In this document: piece after piece, positions 1 through 7,008 of the stretch | Layout of the letters: each line of letters begins with the position of its first letter | Numbering within the stretch: the first letter of the stretch is position 1 | Assembly: GCA_030152105.1 (NCBI GenBank) | Contig: JASLIH010000130.1 | Location: 1 to 9,224, forward strand | Source of the DNA: Actinomycetes bacterium | GTDB lineage: Bacteria; Actinomycetota; CALGFH01 | Length of the DNA: 9,224 nucleotides | Direction: 5' to 3' | Notes under the pieces: generated by a model | What the model saw: the letters and a program-made list of their open reading frames with translations, nothing else | Told to the model about the DNA's origin: nothing | The model's database searches: none | Program-made: the position numbers and the translations under genes

Positions 1-4
1 AGGG

Positions 5-2068
5 ATGCGCTACCCGCCCGCACGACGGCTCGACCTGGTCGAGGAGCTGCACGGCTTCCGGGTCGCCGACCCCTACCGGTGGCTCGAGGACGCCGAGGCC
101 GACGAGACCGAGGCGTGGAGCAAGGCCCAGGACGAGCTGCTGGGCGAGTGGATGGACGGCCGGCCGGGGCGGGAGGCGGTTCGGGAGCGGCTGGAGCGGC
201 TGCTCGGGGCCGGGCTGGTGTCGGTGCCGGTGCTCCGGGGCGAGCGGGCGTTCTTCGAGCGGCGCCGGGGCGACCAGCAGCACCCGGTGCTGCTGGTCGC
301 CGAGGCCGACGGGACCGAGCGGGCCCTGATCGACCCGAGCGCCCTGGCCGACGACGACACCATCACCCTCGACGGCTGGGTCCCGTCGCTGGAGGGCGAA
401 CGGCTGGCCTACTTCCTGTCCCAGGGCGGCGACGAGGAGGCCTCGCTGTTCATCATGGACGTGGCCAGCGGCGAGACGATCGAGGGCCCGATCGACCGGA
501 CCCGCTACTGCCCGCTGGCCTGGCTGCCCGGCGGCGACACCTACTACTACGGGCGCCGGCTTCCCGCCGACGCCGTCCCCGAGGGCGAGGCCGCCTTCCA
601 CCGGCGGATCTGGCGCCACCGGGTCGGGAGCGACCCCGACGGCGACCAGCTGGTGTTCGGCGAGGGCCGGGAGAAGACCGAGTACCACTCCCTACGGGTG
701 TCGCTCGACGGCCGCTGGCTGCTGGTCGGGGCGGCGGCCGGGACGGCGCCCCGCAACGACCTGTACATCGCCGACCTGGCCGGCGACGGGACCCTGCGGC
801 CGATCCAGGAGGGGGTCGACGCCGAGACCGACGGCCGGGTCGGGACCGACGGGCGCCTGTACCTCCACACCAACCTGGACGCGCCCCGGTTCCGGATCGC
901 GGTGGCCGACCCGGCCCGGCCGGAGCCGGCGGGCTGGCGCGACCTGGTGCCCGAGTCCGACGACGTCCTCGCGGGCTACGCGCTCACCGACGACGCCGTG
1001 GTGGTGGCGTTCAGCCGGCACGCAGTCGGCCGGGTGGCGGTGCACGACCGGGAGACCGGCGCCCCGCGGGCCGAGGTCGAGCTGCCGGGACCGGGGTCGG
1101 TGCTCGGCGTGTCCGCCCGCCCCGAGGGCGGCGACGAGGTCTACCTCGGCTACACCGACTTCACCACCCCGCCCCGCGTGTACCGCTACCAGGTCGGCGA
1201 GGGGAGACTTGAGCTGTGGATGGACGCCCCCGGCCAGGTCGGCCTGCTGGCCGGGGTGACCACCCGGCAGGAGACCTACCGCTCCAAGGACGGCACCGAG
1301 GTGCGGCTGTTCCTGCTGCACCGCGAGGGACTGACCCCGGACGGGGCCCGGCCGACGATCCTGTACGGCTACGGCGGCTTCAACATCTCCCTGACCCCGG
1401 CGTGGAGCGCGGTCACGGCCGCCTGGGTCGAGCGGGGAGGCGTCTACGCGATCGCCAACCTCCGTGGCGGCAGCGAGGAGGGCGAGGCCTGGCACCGGGA
1501 TGGGATGCGGGCCAACAAGCAGCACGTGTTCGACGATTTCGCCGCCGCCGCCGAGCACCTGATCGCCGCCGGCTGGACGTCGCCGGAGCGGCTGGCCATC
1601 GTCGGTGGGTCCAACGGGGGGCTGCTGGTCGGGGCCGCCCTGACCCAGCGGCCGGAGCTGTTCGCGGCCGTGGCCTGTAGCGCCCCGCTGCTCGACATGG
1701 TCCGTTACGAGCGCTTCGGTCTGGGCGAGACCTGGAACGACGAGTACGGGCGGGCCGACGACCCGACCGAGCTGGGCTGGCTGGTCGGCTACTCGCCCTA
1801 CCACAGGGTCGTCGAGGGGACGGCCTACCCGGCGGTGCTGTTCACTGTCTTCGACTCCGACACCCGGGTGGACCCGCTGCACGCCCGCAAGATGTGCGCC
1901 GCCCTCCAGGCCGCGACCACCTCGGACCGGCCGGTCCTGCTGCGCCGCGAGCGGCAGGCCGGCCACGGCGCCCGCTCGGTCCGCCGCACCGTCGAGCTCC
2001 ATTCCGACATCCTGACCTTCCTGGCCGCCCAGGTCGGCCTGGAGCTGGAAGCCGCCGCCGGCTCCTGA
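5..2068 (+). CDS. Prolyl oligopeptidase, serine peptidase family S9A
   Basis: A 687-aa protein of the usual length for prolyl oligopeptidases, which cut short peptides after proline in the cytoplasm. The N-terminus has the family signature ADPYRWLED (21-29). Residues about 75-410 form the seven-bladed beta-propeller that admits only small peptides, and about 420-687 the alpha/beta-hydrolase domain. Catalytic residues can be placed by motif: Ser536 in GGSNGG, Asp619 in SDTRVDP (Arg621 matching the substrate-binding Arg of the pig enzyme) and His654 in AGHGA. YGYGGFN (454-460) carries the oxyanion-hole Tyr456. Trp577 in ETWNDEYG matches the tryptophan that stacks on the P1 proline, which favours prolyl oligopeptidase over oligopeptidase B. 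No signal peptide is seen, so it is probably cytosolic. The N-terminus fits the family, but only four bases precede the ATG, so the ribosome-binding site is not visible and a start a few codons upstream is possible. It converges on trpA and has no evident link to tryptophan synthesis. Confidence 0.93.
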   Translation: MRYPPARRLDLVEELHGFRVADPYRWLEDAEADETEAWSKAQDELLGEWMDGRPGREAVRERLERLLGAGLVSVPVLRGERAFFERRRGDQQHPVLLVAEADGTERALIDPSALADDDTITLDGWVPSLEGERLAYFLSQGGDEEASLFIMDVASGETIEGPIDRTRYCPLAWLPGGDTYYYGRRLPADAVPEGEAAFHRRIWRHRVGSDPDGDQLVFGEGREKTEYHSLRVSLDGRWLLVGAAAGTAPRNDLYIADLAGDGTLRPIQEGVDAETDGRVGTDGRLYLHTNLDAPRFRIAVADPARPEPAGWRDLVPESDDVLAGYALTDDAVVVAFSRHAVGRVAVHDRETGAPRAEVELPGPGSVLGVSARPEGGDEVYLGYTDFTTPPRVYRYQVGEGRLELWMDAPGQVGLLAGVTTRQETYRSKDGTEVRLFLLHREGLTPDGARPTILYGYGGFNISLTPAWSAVTAAWVERGGVYAIANLRGGSEEGEAWHRDGMRANKQHVFDDFAAAAEHLIAAGWTSPERLAIVGGSNGGLLVGAALTQRPELFAAVACSAPLLDMVRYERFGLGETWNDEYGRADDPTELGWLVGYSPYHRVVEGTAYPAVLFTVFDSDTRVDPLHARKMCAALQAATTSDRPVLLRRERQAGHGARSVRRTVELHSDILTFLAAQVGLELEAAAGS

Positions 2069-2097
2069 CGTCGTGATCGGTACCTACGAGCCGGCGG
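2055..2097 (+). terminator. Possible terminator hairpin after the oligopeptidase gene
   Basis: A perfect 10-bp inverted repeat pairs CCGCCGGCTC (2055-2064) with GAGCCGGCGG (2088-2097) and spans the oligopeptidase stop codon. The loop is long (23 nt) and no T-run follows, so this is a weak candidate for an intrinsic terminator. It lies at the start of the 94-nt region between the convergent oligopeptidase and trpA genes, where a terminator for one or both would be expected. In DNA this GC-rich such repeats can arise by chance. Confidence 0.3.
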
Positions 2098-2162
2098 GCG
2101 AGATCGTCACAGGGTCGTTCGCGGCGGAGGAGCAGCGTCCACAGGCCGTCGGCTCGAAGGGG

Positions 2163-3008
2163 TCACCGGCGGGCGGTGTGGACGGCGGTGGCGAGCTCGC
2201 TGGTGAAGGTGCGGAGGCCGGGGAGGCCGGCTTCGGCGAGGCGGTGGACCAGGGCGGTGCCGACGATGGCGCCGTCGGCGAAGCGGGCGACGGCGGCGGC
2301 CTGGTCGGCGGTGGAGACGCCGATGCCGGCGCACACGGGGAGGTCGGTGTGGGCGCGGACCCGGCCGACCAGCTCCTCGATCCCGGCCGCGAGGGAGGCT
2401 CGCAGGCCGGTCACGCCCAGGGACGCCTGGGCGTAGACGAATCCCCTTCCGGCCTTGGCGACCGCGGCCAGGCGGGTGTCGCTCGAGGTGGGGGCGGCCA
2501 GGAACACGGGGGCGAGCCCGGCGGCGCCGGTCGCCTCCAGCCACTCCCCCGCCTCCTCGGGGGGCAGGTCGGGCACGACCGCCCCGCAGGCACCGGCGGC
2601 GGCCAGCTCGGACGCGAACCGCCGTGGGCCGCGGTGGGCGACCAGGTTGTAGTAGACGAGCAGGACCACCGGGGTGTCGACGCTGGCGGTCAGCTCGTTG
2701 ACCAGGCCGAAAACGTCGTCGAGCCGGGTCCCGGCGTCGAGGGCGGCGGTGACCGCCCGCTGGATGACCGGCCCGTCGATCAGCGGGTCGGAGTAGGGCG
2801 GGCCGACCTCGAGCACGTCGGCCCCGGCCTCGGCCATGGCCCGGAACGCGGCCAGCGACCCGTCCAGGTCCGGGAACCCGGCCACCCCGTAGGCGACCAG
2901 CGCCGCCCGCTCCTCGCGCCGCAGCGCGTCCAGCCGCCCCTCCAGCCGCTCGACCGGCGCCGGCGGCCCCGCCGCGTCATCAGGCCGAGCCCCGGGGAAG
3001 GTACGCAC
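2163..3008 (-). CDS. trpA: Tryptophan synthase alpha subunit (TrpA)
   Basis: TrpA splits indole-3-glycerol phosphate into indole and glyceraldehyde 3-phosphate and normally passes indole through a tunnel to TrpB. The protein is a single TIM barrel. With the GTG at 3006-3008 it has 281 aa, slightly above the usual 260-270. The catalytic glutamate is Glu67 in LEVGPPYSDP and the second acid is Asp78 in LIDGP, with the same 11-residue spacing as Glu49 and Asp60 of E. coli. Tyr192 in FVYAQASLGVTG and the phosphate-binding loops GIGVST (228-233) and GAIVGTALV (246-254) are present. The start is uncertain. No ATG is in frame, GTG 3008 is the only nearby in-frame GTG, and it adds about 20 Pro/Ala-rich residues before the conserved part; a CTG start near residue 22 would give a more typical N-terminus. 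Upstream GGGG and GGGCGAG stretches give only a weak ribosome-binding site. It is the last trp gene, separated from trpB1 by 88 nt. Confidence 0.93.
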   Translation of the reverse strand: MRTFPGARPDDAAGPPAPVERLEGRLDALRREERAALVAYGVAGFPDLDGSLAAFRAMAEAGADVLEVGPPYSDPLIDGPVIQRAVTAALDAGTRLDDVFGLVNELTASVDTPVVLLVYYNLVAHRGPRRFASELAAAGACGAVVPDLPPEEAGEWLEATGAAGLAPVFLAAPTSSDTRLAAVAKAGRGFVYAQASLGVTGLRASLAAGIEELVGRVRAHTDLPVCAGIGVSTADQAAAVARFADGAIVGTALVHRLAEAGLPGLRTFTSELATAVHTARR

Positions 3009-3096
3009 CTCGCCCGGCCCCGAGTGGCCGACCCGTGGGTCAGAGGGCCCACCGGCGGCGGGGTCACCGAGCCCGCCGGAGCGAACCGGGTTGGGA
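3009..3096 (-). other. trpB1-trpA intercistronic spacer with a stem-loop
   Basis: This 88-nt gap is the only real spacer in an operon whose other junctions overlap. On the transcribed strand a 7-bp stem, CGGCGGG/CCCGCCG, with a 9-nt loop lies at 3056-3078. Nearer trpA a second possible structure is nucleated by GACCC-2 nt-GGGTC (3030-3041). No T-run follows either stem, so full termination is unlikely. They might reduce read-through, protect mRNA ends, or set independent translation of trpA. Role and fold are inferences; strong GC bias makes chance stems common. Confidence 0.35.
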
Positions 3097-4362
3097 TCAG
3101 GCACTGGTGGGGTCCGGTGGGATGTCGGGGTCGACCAGAAGGCTGGCGACAGTCTCGACGTCCTTGTCGCCGCGGCCGGAGAGGTTGAGGAGGACCCGGG
3201 TGCCGGGGGTGACCTGGCCGGTCTGGGCGGCGGTGGCGAGCCAGCCGATGGCGTGGGCGGGCTCCAGGGCGGGGAGGATGCCCTCGGTGCGGGCGAGGAG
3301 GCGGAAGCCGTCGAGGGCCAGCTGGTCGGGGGCGCGCTCGTAGGTGACCCGGCCGGCGTCCTTCCAGAAGGCGTGCTCGGGGCCGACGCCGGGGTAGTCG
3401 AGCCCGGCCGAGACCGAGTGGGTCGGGAGGACCTGGCCGTCGGGGTCCTGGAGGACGTAGGAGCGGGCGCCGTGGAGGACGCCGGCCTCGCCGAGGCCGA
3501 GGGAGGCGCCGTGGTCGCCCGGCTGGGGGCCGCGGCCGCCGGCCTCGACCCCGACCAGGCGGACGGGGTCGTCGTCGATGAAGGCGGCGAACAGGCCGGC
3601 CGCGTTCGACCCGCCGCCGACGCAGGCGACGGCCAGGTCGGGCAGCCGGCCCTCGGCCTCCAGGAACTGGGCCCGGGCCTCGTCGCCGATGACCCGCTGG
3701 AACTCCCTGACCATGAGCGGGTAGGGGTGGGGGCCGACCACCGACCCGATCGAGTAGTGGGTCGACTCGACCGTCTCGACCCAGTCCCGCAGGGCCTCGT
3801 TGATGGCGTCCTTGAGGGTCGCGGTGCCGGTGGCCACGGGGCGCACCTCGGTGCCGAGCAGCCGCATGCGGACCACGTTGAGGTGCTGGCGCCGGGTGTC
3901 CTCCTCACCCATGTAGACGACGCACTCCTGGCCGAGGAGGGCGGCGACGGTCGCGGTGGCCACGCCGTGCTGACCGGCGCCGGTCTCGGCGATGACCCGC
4001 GGCTTGCCCATGCGGCGGGCCAGCAGGTGCTGGCCGAGGGAGTTGTTGAGCTTGTGGGCCCCGGTGTGGAGCAGGTCCTCCCGCTTGAGCCACACCCGGA
4101 CGCCCAGCTCCTCCGAGAGCCGCCGGGCACAGAACAGCGGGGTCGGGCGGCCGGCGTAGTCGCGCCGGAGCGCGTGCAGCTCGGTGACGAAGGCGGGGTC
4201 GGTGATGGCCTCCTCGAAGGCCTCGGTGAGCTGGTCGAGGGCGGCCATCAGGACCTCGGGGACGAACCGCCCACCCCAGTCCCCGAAGTGCCCGAGCGGG
4301 TCGGGCCGGTGCGCGACCTCGGCCGCCGGGCCGGGCGCCTCGGCGAGCAGCCGGTCAGACAT
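3097..4362 (-). CDS. trpB: Tryptophan synthase beta subunit, canonical TrpB1 type
   Basis: A 421-aa pyridoxal-phosphate (PLP) enzyme that condenses indole with L-serine to form L-tryptophan in the TrpA-TrpB complex. It is the typical TrpB1: [14 protein letters not shown] near the N-terminus (26-39), the PLP lysine Lys104 in HTGAHKLNN, the catalytic Glu126 in ETGAGQHG, the phosphate-binding GGGSNA (249-254), [11 protein letters not shown] (318-328) with the Asp that helps switch open and closed forms, and SGRGDKD (395-401) at the cofactor ring nitrogen. The COMM region that contacts TrpA (about 120-210) is intact, including [21 protein letters not shown]. The ATG lies inside the end of trpB2 (8-bp overlap, ATGTCTGA). 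The only ribosome-binding-like stretch is GGGGAA, 8 nt upstream, so translational coupling to trpB2 is likely. This copy is the obvious partner of the TrpA encoded just downstream. Confidence 0.97.
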   Translation of the reverse strand: MSDRLLAEAPGPAAEVAHRPDPLGHFGDWGGRFVPEVLMAALDQLTEAFEEAITDPAFVTELHALRRDYAGRPTPLFCARRLSEELGVRVWLKREDLLHTGAHKLNNSLGQHLLARRMGKPRVIAETGAGQHGVATATVAALLGQECVVYMGEEDTRRQHLNVVRMRLLGTEVRPVATGTATLKDAINEALRDWVETVESTHYSIGSVVGPHPYPLMVREFQRVIGDEARAQFLEAEGRLPDLAVACVGGGSNAAGLFAAFIDDDPVRLVGVEAGGRGPQPGDHGASLGLGEAGVLHGARSYVLQDPDGQVLPTHSVSAGLDYPGVGPEHAFWKDAGRVTYERAPDQLALDGFRLLARTEGILPALEPAHAIGWLATAAQTGQVTPGTRVLLNLSGRGDKDVETVASLLVDPDIPPDPTSA

Positions 4363-5662
4363 CGAGGAGGTTCCCCGACAGGTAGTCCTCGTAGGCCTTG
4401 AGGTCGAAATGGCCGTGGCCGCACAGGTTGAAGACGATCGTCTCGGCGCGGCCCTCCTCCTTGCAGCGCAGGGCCTCGTCGATCACGGCCCGGATGGCGT
4501 GGGCCGGCTCGGGGGCGGGGAGGATGCCCTCGGTGCGGGCGAACTGCACCGCCGCCTCGAAGACCTTGGACTGCGGGTAGGCCACGGCCTCGATGTGGTC
4601 CTCCTTGCGCAGCAGCGACACCAGCGCCGAGTCGCCGTGGTAGCGCAGCCCGCCGGCGTGGATCGGGGCCGGGATGAAGTCGGCGCCGAGGGTGTACATC
4701 GGGATCAGCGGGGCCATGCCGGCCTGGTCGCCGAGGTCGTACTCGAAGCGGCCCTTGGTGAGGGTCGGGGCGGCGGTCGGCTCGACCGCGACCACCCTGG
4801 TGCTCCGGCGGCCGGCCAGCTTCTCGGCCAGCAGCGGGAAGGTGAAGCCGCCGAAGTTGGACCCGCCGCCGACGCAGGCGACGAGCACGTCGGGCTCGAC
4901 CCCGGCCTGCTCGAGCTGGGCCTTCAGCTCCAGACCGATGACGGTCTGGTGGAGCAGCACGTGGTTGAGCACGCTGCCCAGCGCGTAGTGGGTGTCCTCG
5001 CGGGTGGCGGCGTCCTCGACGGCCTCGGAGATGGCGATCCCGAGGGACCCGGGCGAGTCGGGGTCCTGGTCGAGGACGGCCCGGCCGGCCCCTGTCTCCG
5101 GGGACGGCGACGGGATGACGCTGGCCCCCCAGGTCTCCATGAGCGAGCGCCGGTACGGCTTGCCGTCGTAGGAGGCCCGCACCATGTAGACCTTGCACTC
5201 GAGGTCGAAGCGGGCACAGGCGAAGGCGAGGGCGCTGCCCCACTGGCCGGCGCCGGTCTCGGTGCTGATCCGGGTGACGCCCTCGGCCTTGTTGTAGAAG
5301 GCCTGGGGGATGGCGGTGTTGGGCTTGTGGGACCCGGCCGGGGACCCGCCCTCGTACTTGTAGTAGATGCGGGCTGGGGTGCCGAGGGCGCGCTCGAGGT
5401 CGAGGGCGCGGATCAGCGGGGTCGGCCTCCACAGCTTGTAGACGTCCAGGACCGGCCCGGGGATGTCGATCCACTCGTCGGTGGAGACCTCCTGGCCGAT
5501 CAGGGCCATCGGGAACAGCGGGGCCAGGTCGTCCGGCCCGACCGGCTGGCGGGTCTGGGGGTGCAGGTAGGGGTCGGGCTTGGTCGGCATCGAGGGGACG
5601 ATGTTGAACCAGGCGCTCGGCAGCTCGTCCTCGCCGAGCAGGATCTTGCGGGGCTCAGCCAT
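4355..5662 (-). CDS. trpB2: TrpB2-type tryptophan synthase beta-like enzyme
   Basis: A 435-aa PLP enzyme of the TrpB2 (TrpB-related) family, distant from TrpB1. TrpB2 features: a long N-terminal extension ([13 protein letters not shown], 14-26, then a Pro-rich stretch), WRPTPLIRA (78-86), the PLP lysine Lys113 in AGSHKPNTA in place of the TrpB1 [13 protein letters not shown] (135-142) with Trp where TrpB1 has His, [13 protein letters not shown] (168-180), GGGSNFGG (265-272), the long insert with DLGDQAG, and CGHGHFD (414-420) in place of SGRGDKD. TrpB2 enzymes make tryptophan from indole but usually lack stable TrpA binding, and some have been reported to prefer O-phosphoserine to serine. Which amino acid this one uses cannot be read from the sequence. 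It overlaps trpC by 8 bp (ATGGCTGA) and has a strong ribosome-binding site. It may be a second synthase, an indole salvage enzyme, or active under different conditions. Confidence 0.95.
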   Translation of the reverse strand: MAEPRKILLGEDELPSAWFNIVPSMPTKPDPYLHPQTRQPVGPDDLAPLFPMALIGQEVSTDEWIDIPGPVLDVYKLWRPTPLIRALDLERALGTPARIYYKYEGGSPAGSHKPNTAIPQAFYNKAEGVTRISTETGAGQWGSALAFACARFDLECKVYMVRASYDGKPYRRSLMETWGASVIPSPSPETGAGRAVLDQDPDSPGSLGIAISEAVEDAATREDTHYALGSVLNHVLLHQTVIGLELKAQLEQAGVEPDVLVACVGGGSNFGGFTFPLLAEKLAGRRSTRVVAVEPTAAPTLTKGRFEYDLGDQAGMAPLIPMYTLGADFIPAPIHAGGLRYHGDSALVSLLRKEDHIEAVAYPQSKVFEAAVQFARTEGILPAPEPAHAIRAVIDEALRCKEEGRAETIVFNLCGHGHFDLKAYEDYLSGNLLDV

Positions 5663-6476
5663 GGGCTCCTCCAGTTCGGGTCGGGACGGTCAGCAGGTCG
5701 CGGACGGCGGCCGCCGGGTCGCTGGCGCGCACCAGGGTCTCGCCGACCAGGACGGCGTCGGCGCCGGCGTCGGCGGCCGCCTGGACGCCGGCCCGGTCGC
5801 GGATGCCACTCTCGGCGACCAGGACCGTGCCGGCGGGCAGGGACCGGCGGACCTCGGCGAAGCGGTTGGGGTCGACCTCCAGGGTGGCCAGGTCGCGGGC
5901 GTTCACCCCGACCAGGGAGGCGCCGGCCCCGGCGGCGGTCTCGGCCTCGGCGACGGTGTGGACCTCGACCAGGGCGTCGAGGCCGGCCTCGGCGGTCTCC
6001 TCCAGCAGGTCGCGGAGGGCCGCCGGGTCGAGGGCGGCGACGATCAGCAGGACGGCGTCGGCCCCCCAGGCGCGCGCCTCCCAGACCTGGTAGCCGGTGG
6101 TGACGAAGTCCTTGCGCAGGACGGGCAGGTCGACCGCCGACCGCACGGCCAGGAGGTCGTCGGGGCTGCCGGCGAAGTGGCGGGGCTCGGTGAGGACGCT
6201 GACGGCCGCCGCCCCACCGGCGGCGTACGCGCTGGCCAGGGCGGCCGGGTCGAGGTCGACGCGGATGTCGCCCTTGGAGGGCGAGCGGCGCTTGACCTCG
6301 GCGATCACCCGGGGCCCGTGCGGGCCGCTGCGGGCCGCCGCCTCCAGCCCTCTGGCCGCGGGGAGGCCGGCGGCGGCCGCCCGCAGCTGGTCGAGGGGCA
6401 GCCGTGCGGCCCGGCGTTCGGCGTCCGACCTGGCGTCGGCCACCGCCCGGGCCAGGAACGAGCCGGTCGAGGTCAC
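5655..6476 (-). CDS. trpC: Indole-3-glycerol phosphate synthase (TrpC)
   Basis: A 273-aa TIM-barrel enzyme that closes and decarboxylates carboxyphenylaminodeoxyribulose phosphate to give indole-3-glycerol phosphate, the substrate of TrpA. Active-site residues follow the family: Glu60 and Lys62 in [12 protein letters not shown], Lys122 in LRKDF, Glu171 in LVEVHT, Asn192 and Arg194 in GVNARDL, and Glu222-Ser223 in AESGI. It is a stand-alone TrpC with no fused TrpF domain. The GTG at 6474-6476 is preferred because it gives [10 protein letters not shown] at the expected N-terminal position and normal length. The reading frame stays open to 6632, but that would run through the divergent promoter region and into the VOC gene. 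There is no ribosome-binding site, and a -10 hexamer lies only 8 nt upstream, which fits a leaderless mRNA. It is the first gene of the trpC-trpB2-trpB1-trpA unit. Confidence 0.95.
   Translation of the reverse strand: MTSTGSFLARAVADARSDAERRAARLPLDQLRAAAAGLPAARGLEAAARSGPHGPRVIAEVKRRSPSKGDIRVDLDPAALASAYAAGGAAAVSVLTEPRHFAGSPDDLLAVRSAVDLPVLRKDFVTTGYQVWEARAWGADAVLLIVAALDPAALRDLLEETAEAGLDALVEVHTVAEAETAAGAGASLVGVNARDLATLEVDPNRFAEVRRSLPAGTVLVAESGIRDRAGVQAAADAGADAVLVGETLVRASDPAAAVRDLLTVPTRTGGAHG
5665..5672 (-). promoter_or_regulatory. Strong ribosome-binding site for trpB2
   Basis: On the reverse strand the sequence GGAGGAGC lies just upstream of the trpB2 ATG (5660-5662), inside the end of trpC. It is the clearest Shine-Dalgarno match in the trp operon and fixes the trpB2 start. 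trpB1 and trpA have much weaker sites, so TrpB2 may be translated at least as well as the others. Confidence 0.7.
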
Positions 6477-6484
6477 AGCCCACG

Positions 6485-6490
6485 ATTCTA
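6485..6490 (-). promoter_or_regulatory. Candidate -10 element of a leaderless trp operon promoter
   Basis: The reverse strand reads TAGAAT, a five-of-six match to the TATAAT consensus and a striking AT island in GC-rich DNA. A transcript starting about 7 nt below it would begin at or next to the GTG of trpC (6476), giving a leaderless mRNA, a common arrangement in actinobacteria. I see no good -35 element 16-18 nt upstream; many actinobacterial promoters rely mainly on the -10. There is no room for a leader peptide with tryptophan codons or for a T-box between this site and trpC. Confidence 0.45.
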
Positions 6491-6531
6491 GCCGTTCCGG
6501 CCCCGCCTCCCCGACCGGGTCCCCTCGCTGT

Positions 6532-6560
6532 GCCCTGATGGGGCATGATCCGGTCAGGGC
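6532..6560. promoter_or_regulatory. Inverted repeat in the trpC/VOC divergent region
   Basis: GCCCTGA (6532-6538) and TCAGGGC (6554-6560) form a perfect 7-bp inverted repeat whose half-site centres are 22 bp apart, about two helical turns. A second, nested palindrome TGCCC-5 nt-GGGCA lies at 6531-6545. Both sit in the 109-nt gap between trpC and the VOC gene, where a dimeric regulator could affect both promoters. The left half is upstream of the trpC -10 and the right half is close to the VOC gene. No known operator is recognised. Confidence 0.3.
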
Positions 6561-6574
6561 TGGCTCGCGCCGAC

Positions 6575-6582
6575 GAAAGGGA
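6575..6582 (+). promoter_or_regulatory. Ribosome-binding site of the VOC gene
   Basis: GAAAGGGA lies immediately upstream of the ATG at 6586 with suitable spacing. It decides this start over the much longer open frame that extends upstream through antisense trpC. Confidence 0.65.
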
Positions 6583-6585
6583 CCG

Positions 6586-7008
6586 ATGACCACTGCCGAG
6601 TTTCCGTCCGAGGGCATGGAGCTCACCCACATCCTGGTGGTGGGCGACGCCGGGCGGTCGAGGGACTTCTACCGGGACGTGCTCGGGGCCGAGCTCTACC
6701 GGGAGTACGGCGGCACCTCGGTCGTGCTGCGGGTGTTCGGGACCTGGCTGCTGCTGGTCACCGGCGGCGGTCCCACCCCCGACAAGCCGGAGGTCACCTT
6801 CGCCCCGCCGGCCGACCCGGGGGCCGTCCACCACGCGATGACGATCCGGGTCCCCGACTGCCGGGCGGCGTACGAGACCCTGCTGGGCCGGGGCGCCGAG
6901 TTCCTCACCCCGCCGGTGGACTACGAGTGGGAGGTGCGCTGCTTCTTCCGCGACCCCGACGGGCACCTCCTGGAGCTCAGCGAGTCGAAGCCGCCGGGCG
7001 GCTCGTAG
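6586..7008 (+). CDS. VOC-family (glyoxalase/bleomycin-resistance fold) protein
   Basis: A 140-aa protein with the vicinal oxygen chelate fold, two beta-alpha-beta-beta-beta units. Unit one is about 11-60 (MELTHILVVGDAGRSRDFYRDVLGAEL, then VVLRVFGTWLLLVTGG). Unit two is about 81-133 (HHAMTIRVPDCRAAYETLLGRGAEF, then CFFRDPDGHLLELSE). The closing motif RDPDGHLLEL is typical of the family. Possible metal ligands are His15, His83 and Glu130. The usual fourth position, in strand 4 near LLLVTG, has no acid or Gln, so a His-His-Glu triad is possible. Members include glyoxalase I-like lyases, dioxygenases, epimerases and drug-binding proteins, and the substrate cannot be assigned. The start is set by a good ribosome-binding site. 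It is transcribed divergently from trpC and converges on the kinase gene; no functional link to tryptophan is proven. No signal peptide is seen, so it is probably cytosolic. Confidence 0.85.
   Translation: MTTAEFPSEGMELTHILVVGDAGRSRDFYRDVLGAELYREYGGTSVVLRVFGTWLLLVTGGGPTPDKPEVTFAPPADPGAVHHAMTIRVPDCRAAYETLLGRGAEFLTPPVDYEWEVRCFFRDPDGHLLELSESKPPGGS

Noticed and set aside
2087..2156. CGAGCCG/CGGCTCG inverted repeat in the oligopeptidase-trpA gap
   Set aside because: The arms are only 7 bp and 56 nt apart, which is expected by chance in DNA of this composition.
2073..3188. Forward open frame of 371 codons antisense to trpA
   Set aside because: It is a Gly-rich antisense reading with no domain; trpA explains the same DNA with all catalytic residues.
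2163..4130. A single 655-codon frame suggesting a trpB1-trpA fusion
   Set aside because: The part beyond about 3008 is an out-of-frame reading of trpB1, which has its own complete frame ending in a normal family C-terminus at 3097. No intact fusion protein is encoded.
4184..6103. Long forward-strand open frame of 639 codons antisense to the trp genes
   Set aside because: It lies opposite trpB1, trpB2 and trpC, has low-complexity Gly/Arg/Val composition and no recognisable domain. Stop codons are rare in all frames at this GC content.
6544..6549. CATGAT as a -10 element for the VOC gene
   Set aside because: It matches the consensus at only four of six positions and no -35 is seen at suitable spacing. 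A promoter must lie nearby, but I cannot place it.
6477..6585. A trp leader peptide or T-box upstream of trpC
   Set aside because: The gap to the divergent gene is 109 nt, there is no short frame with consecutive Trp codons after the -10, and no T-box-like stem or specifier region is visible.
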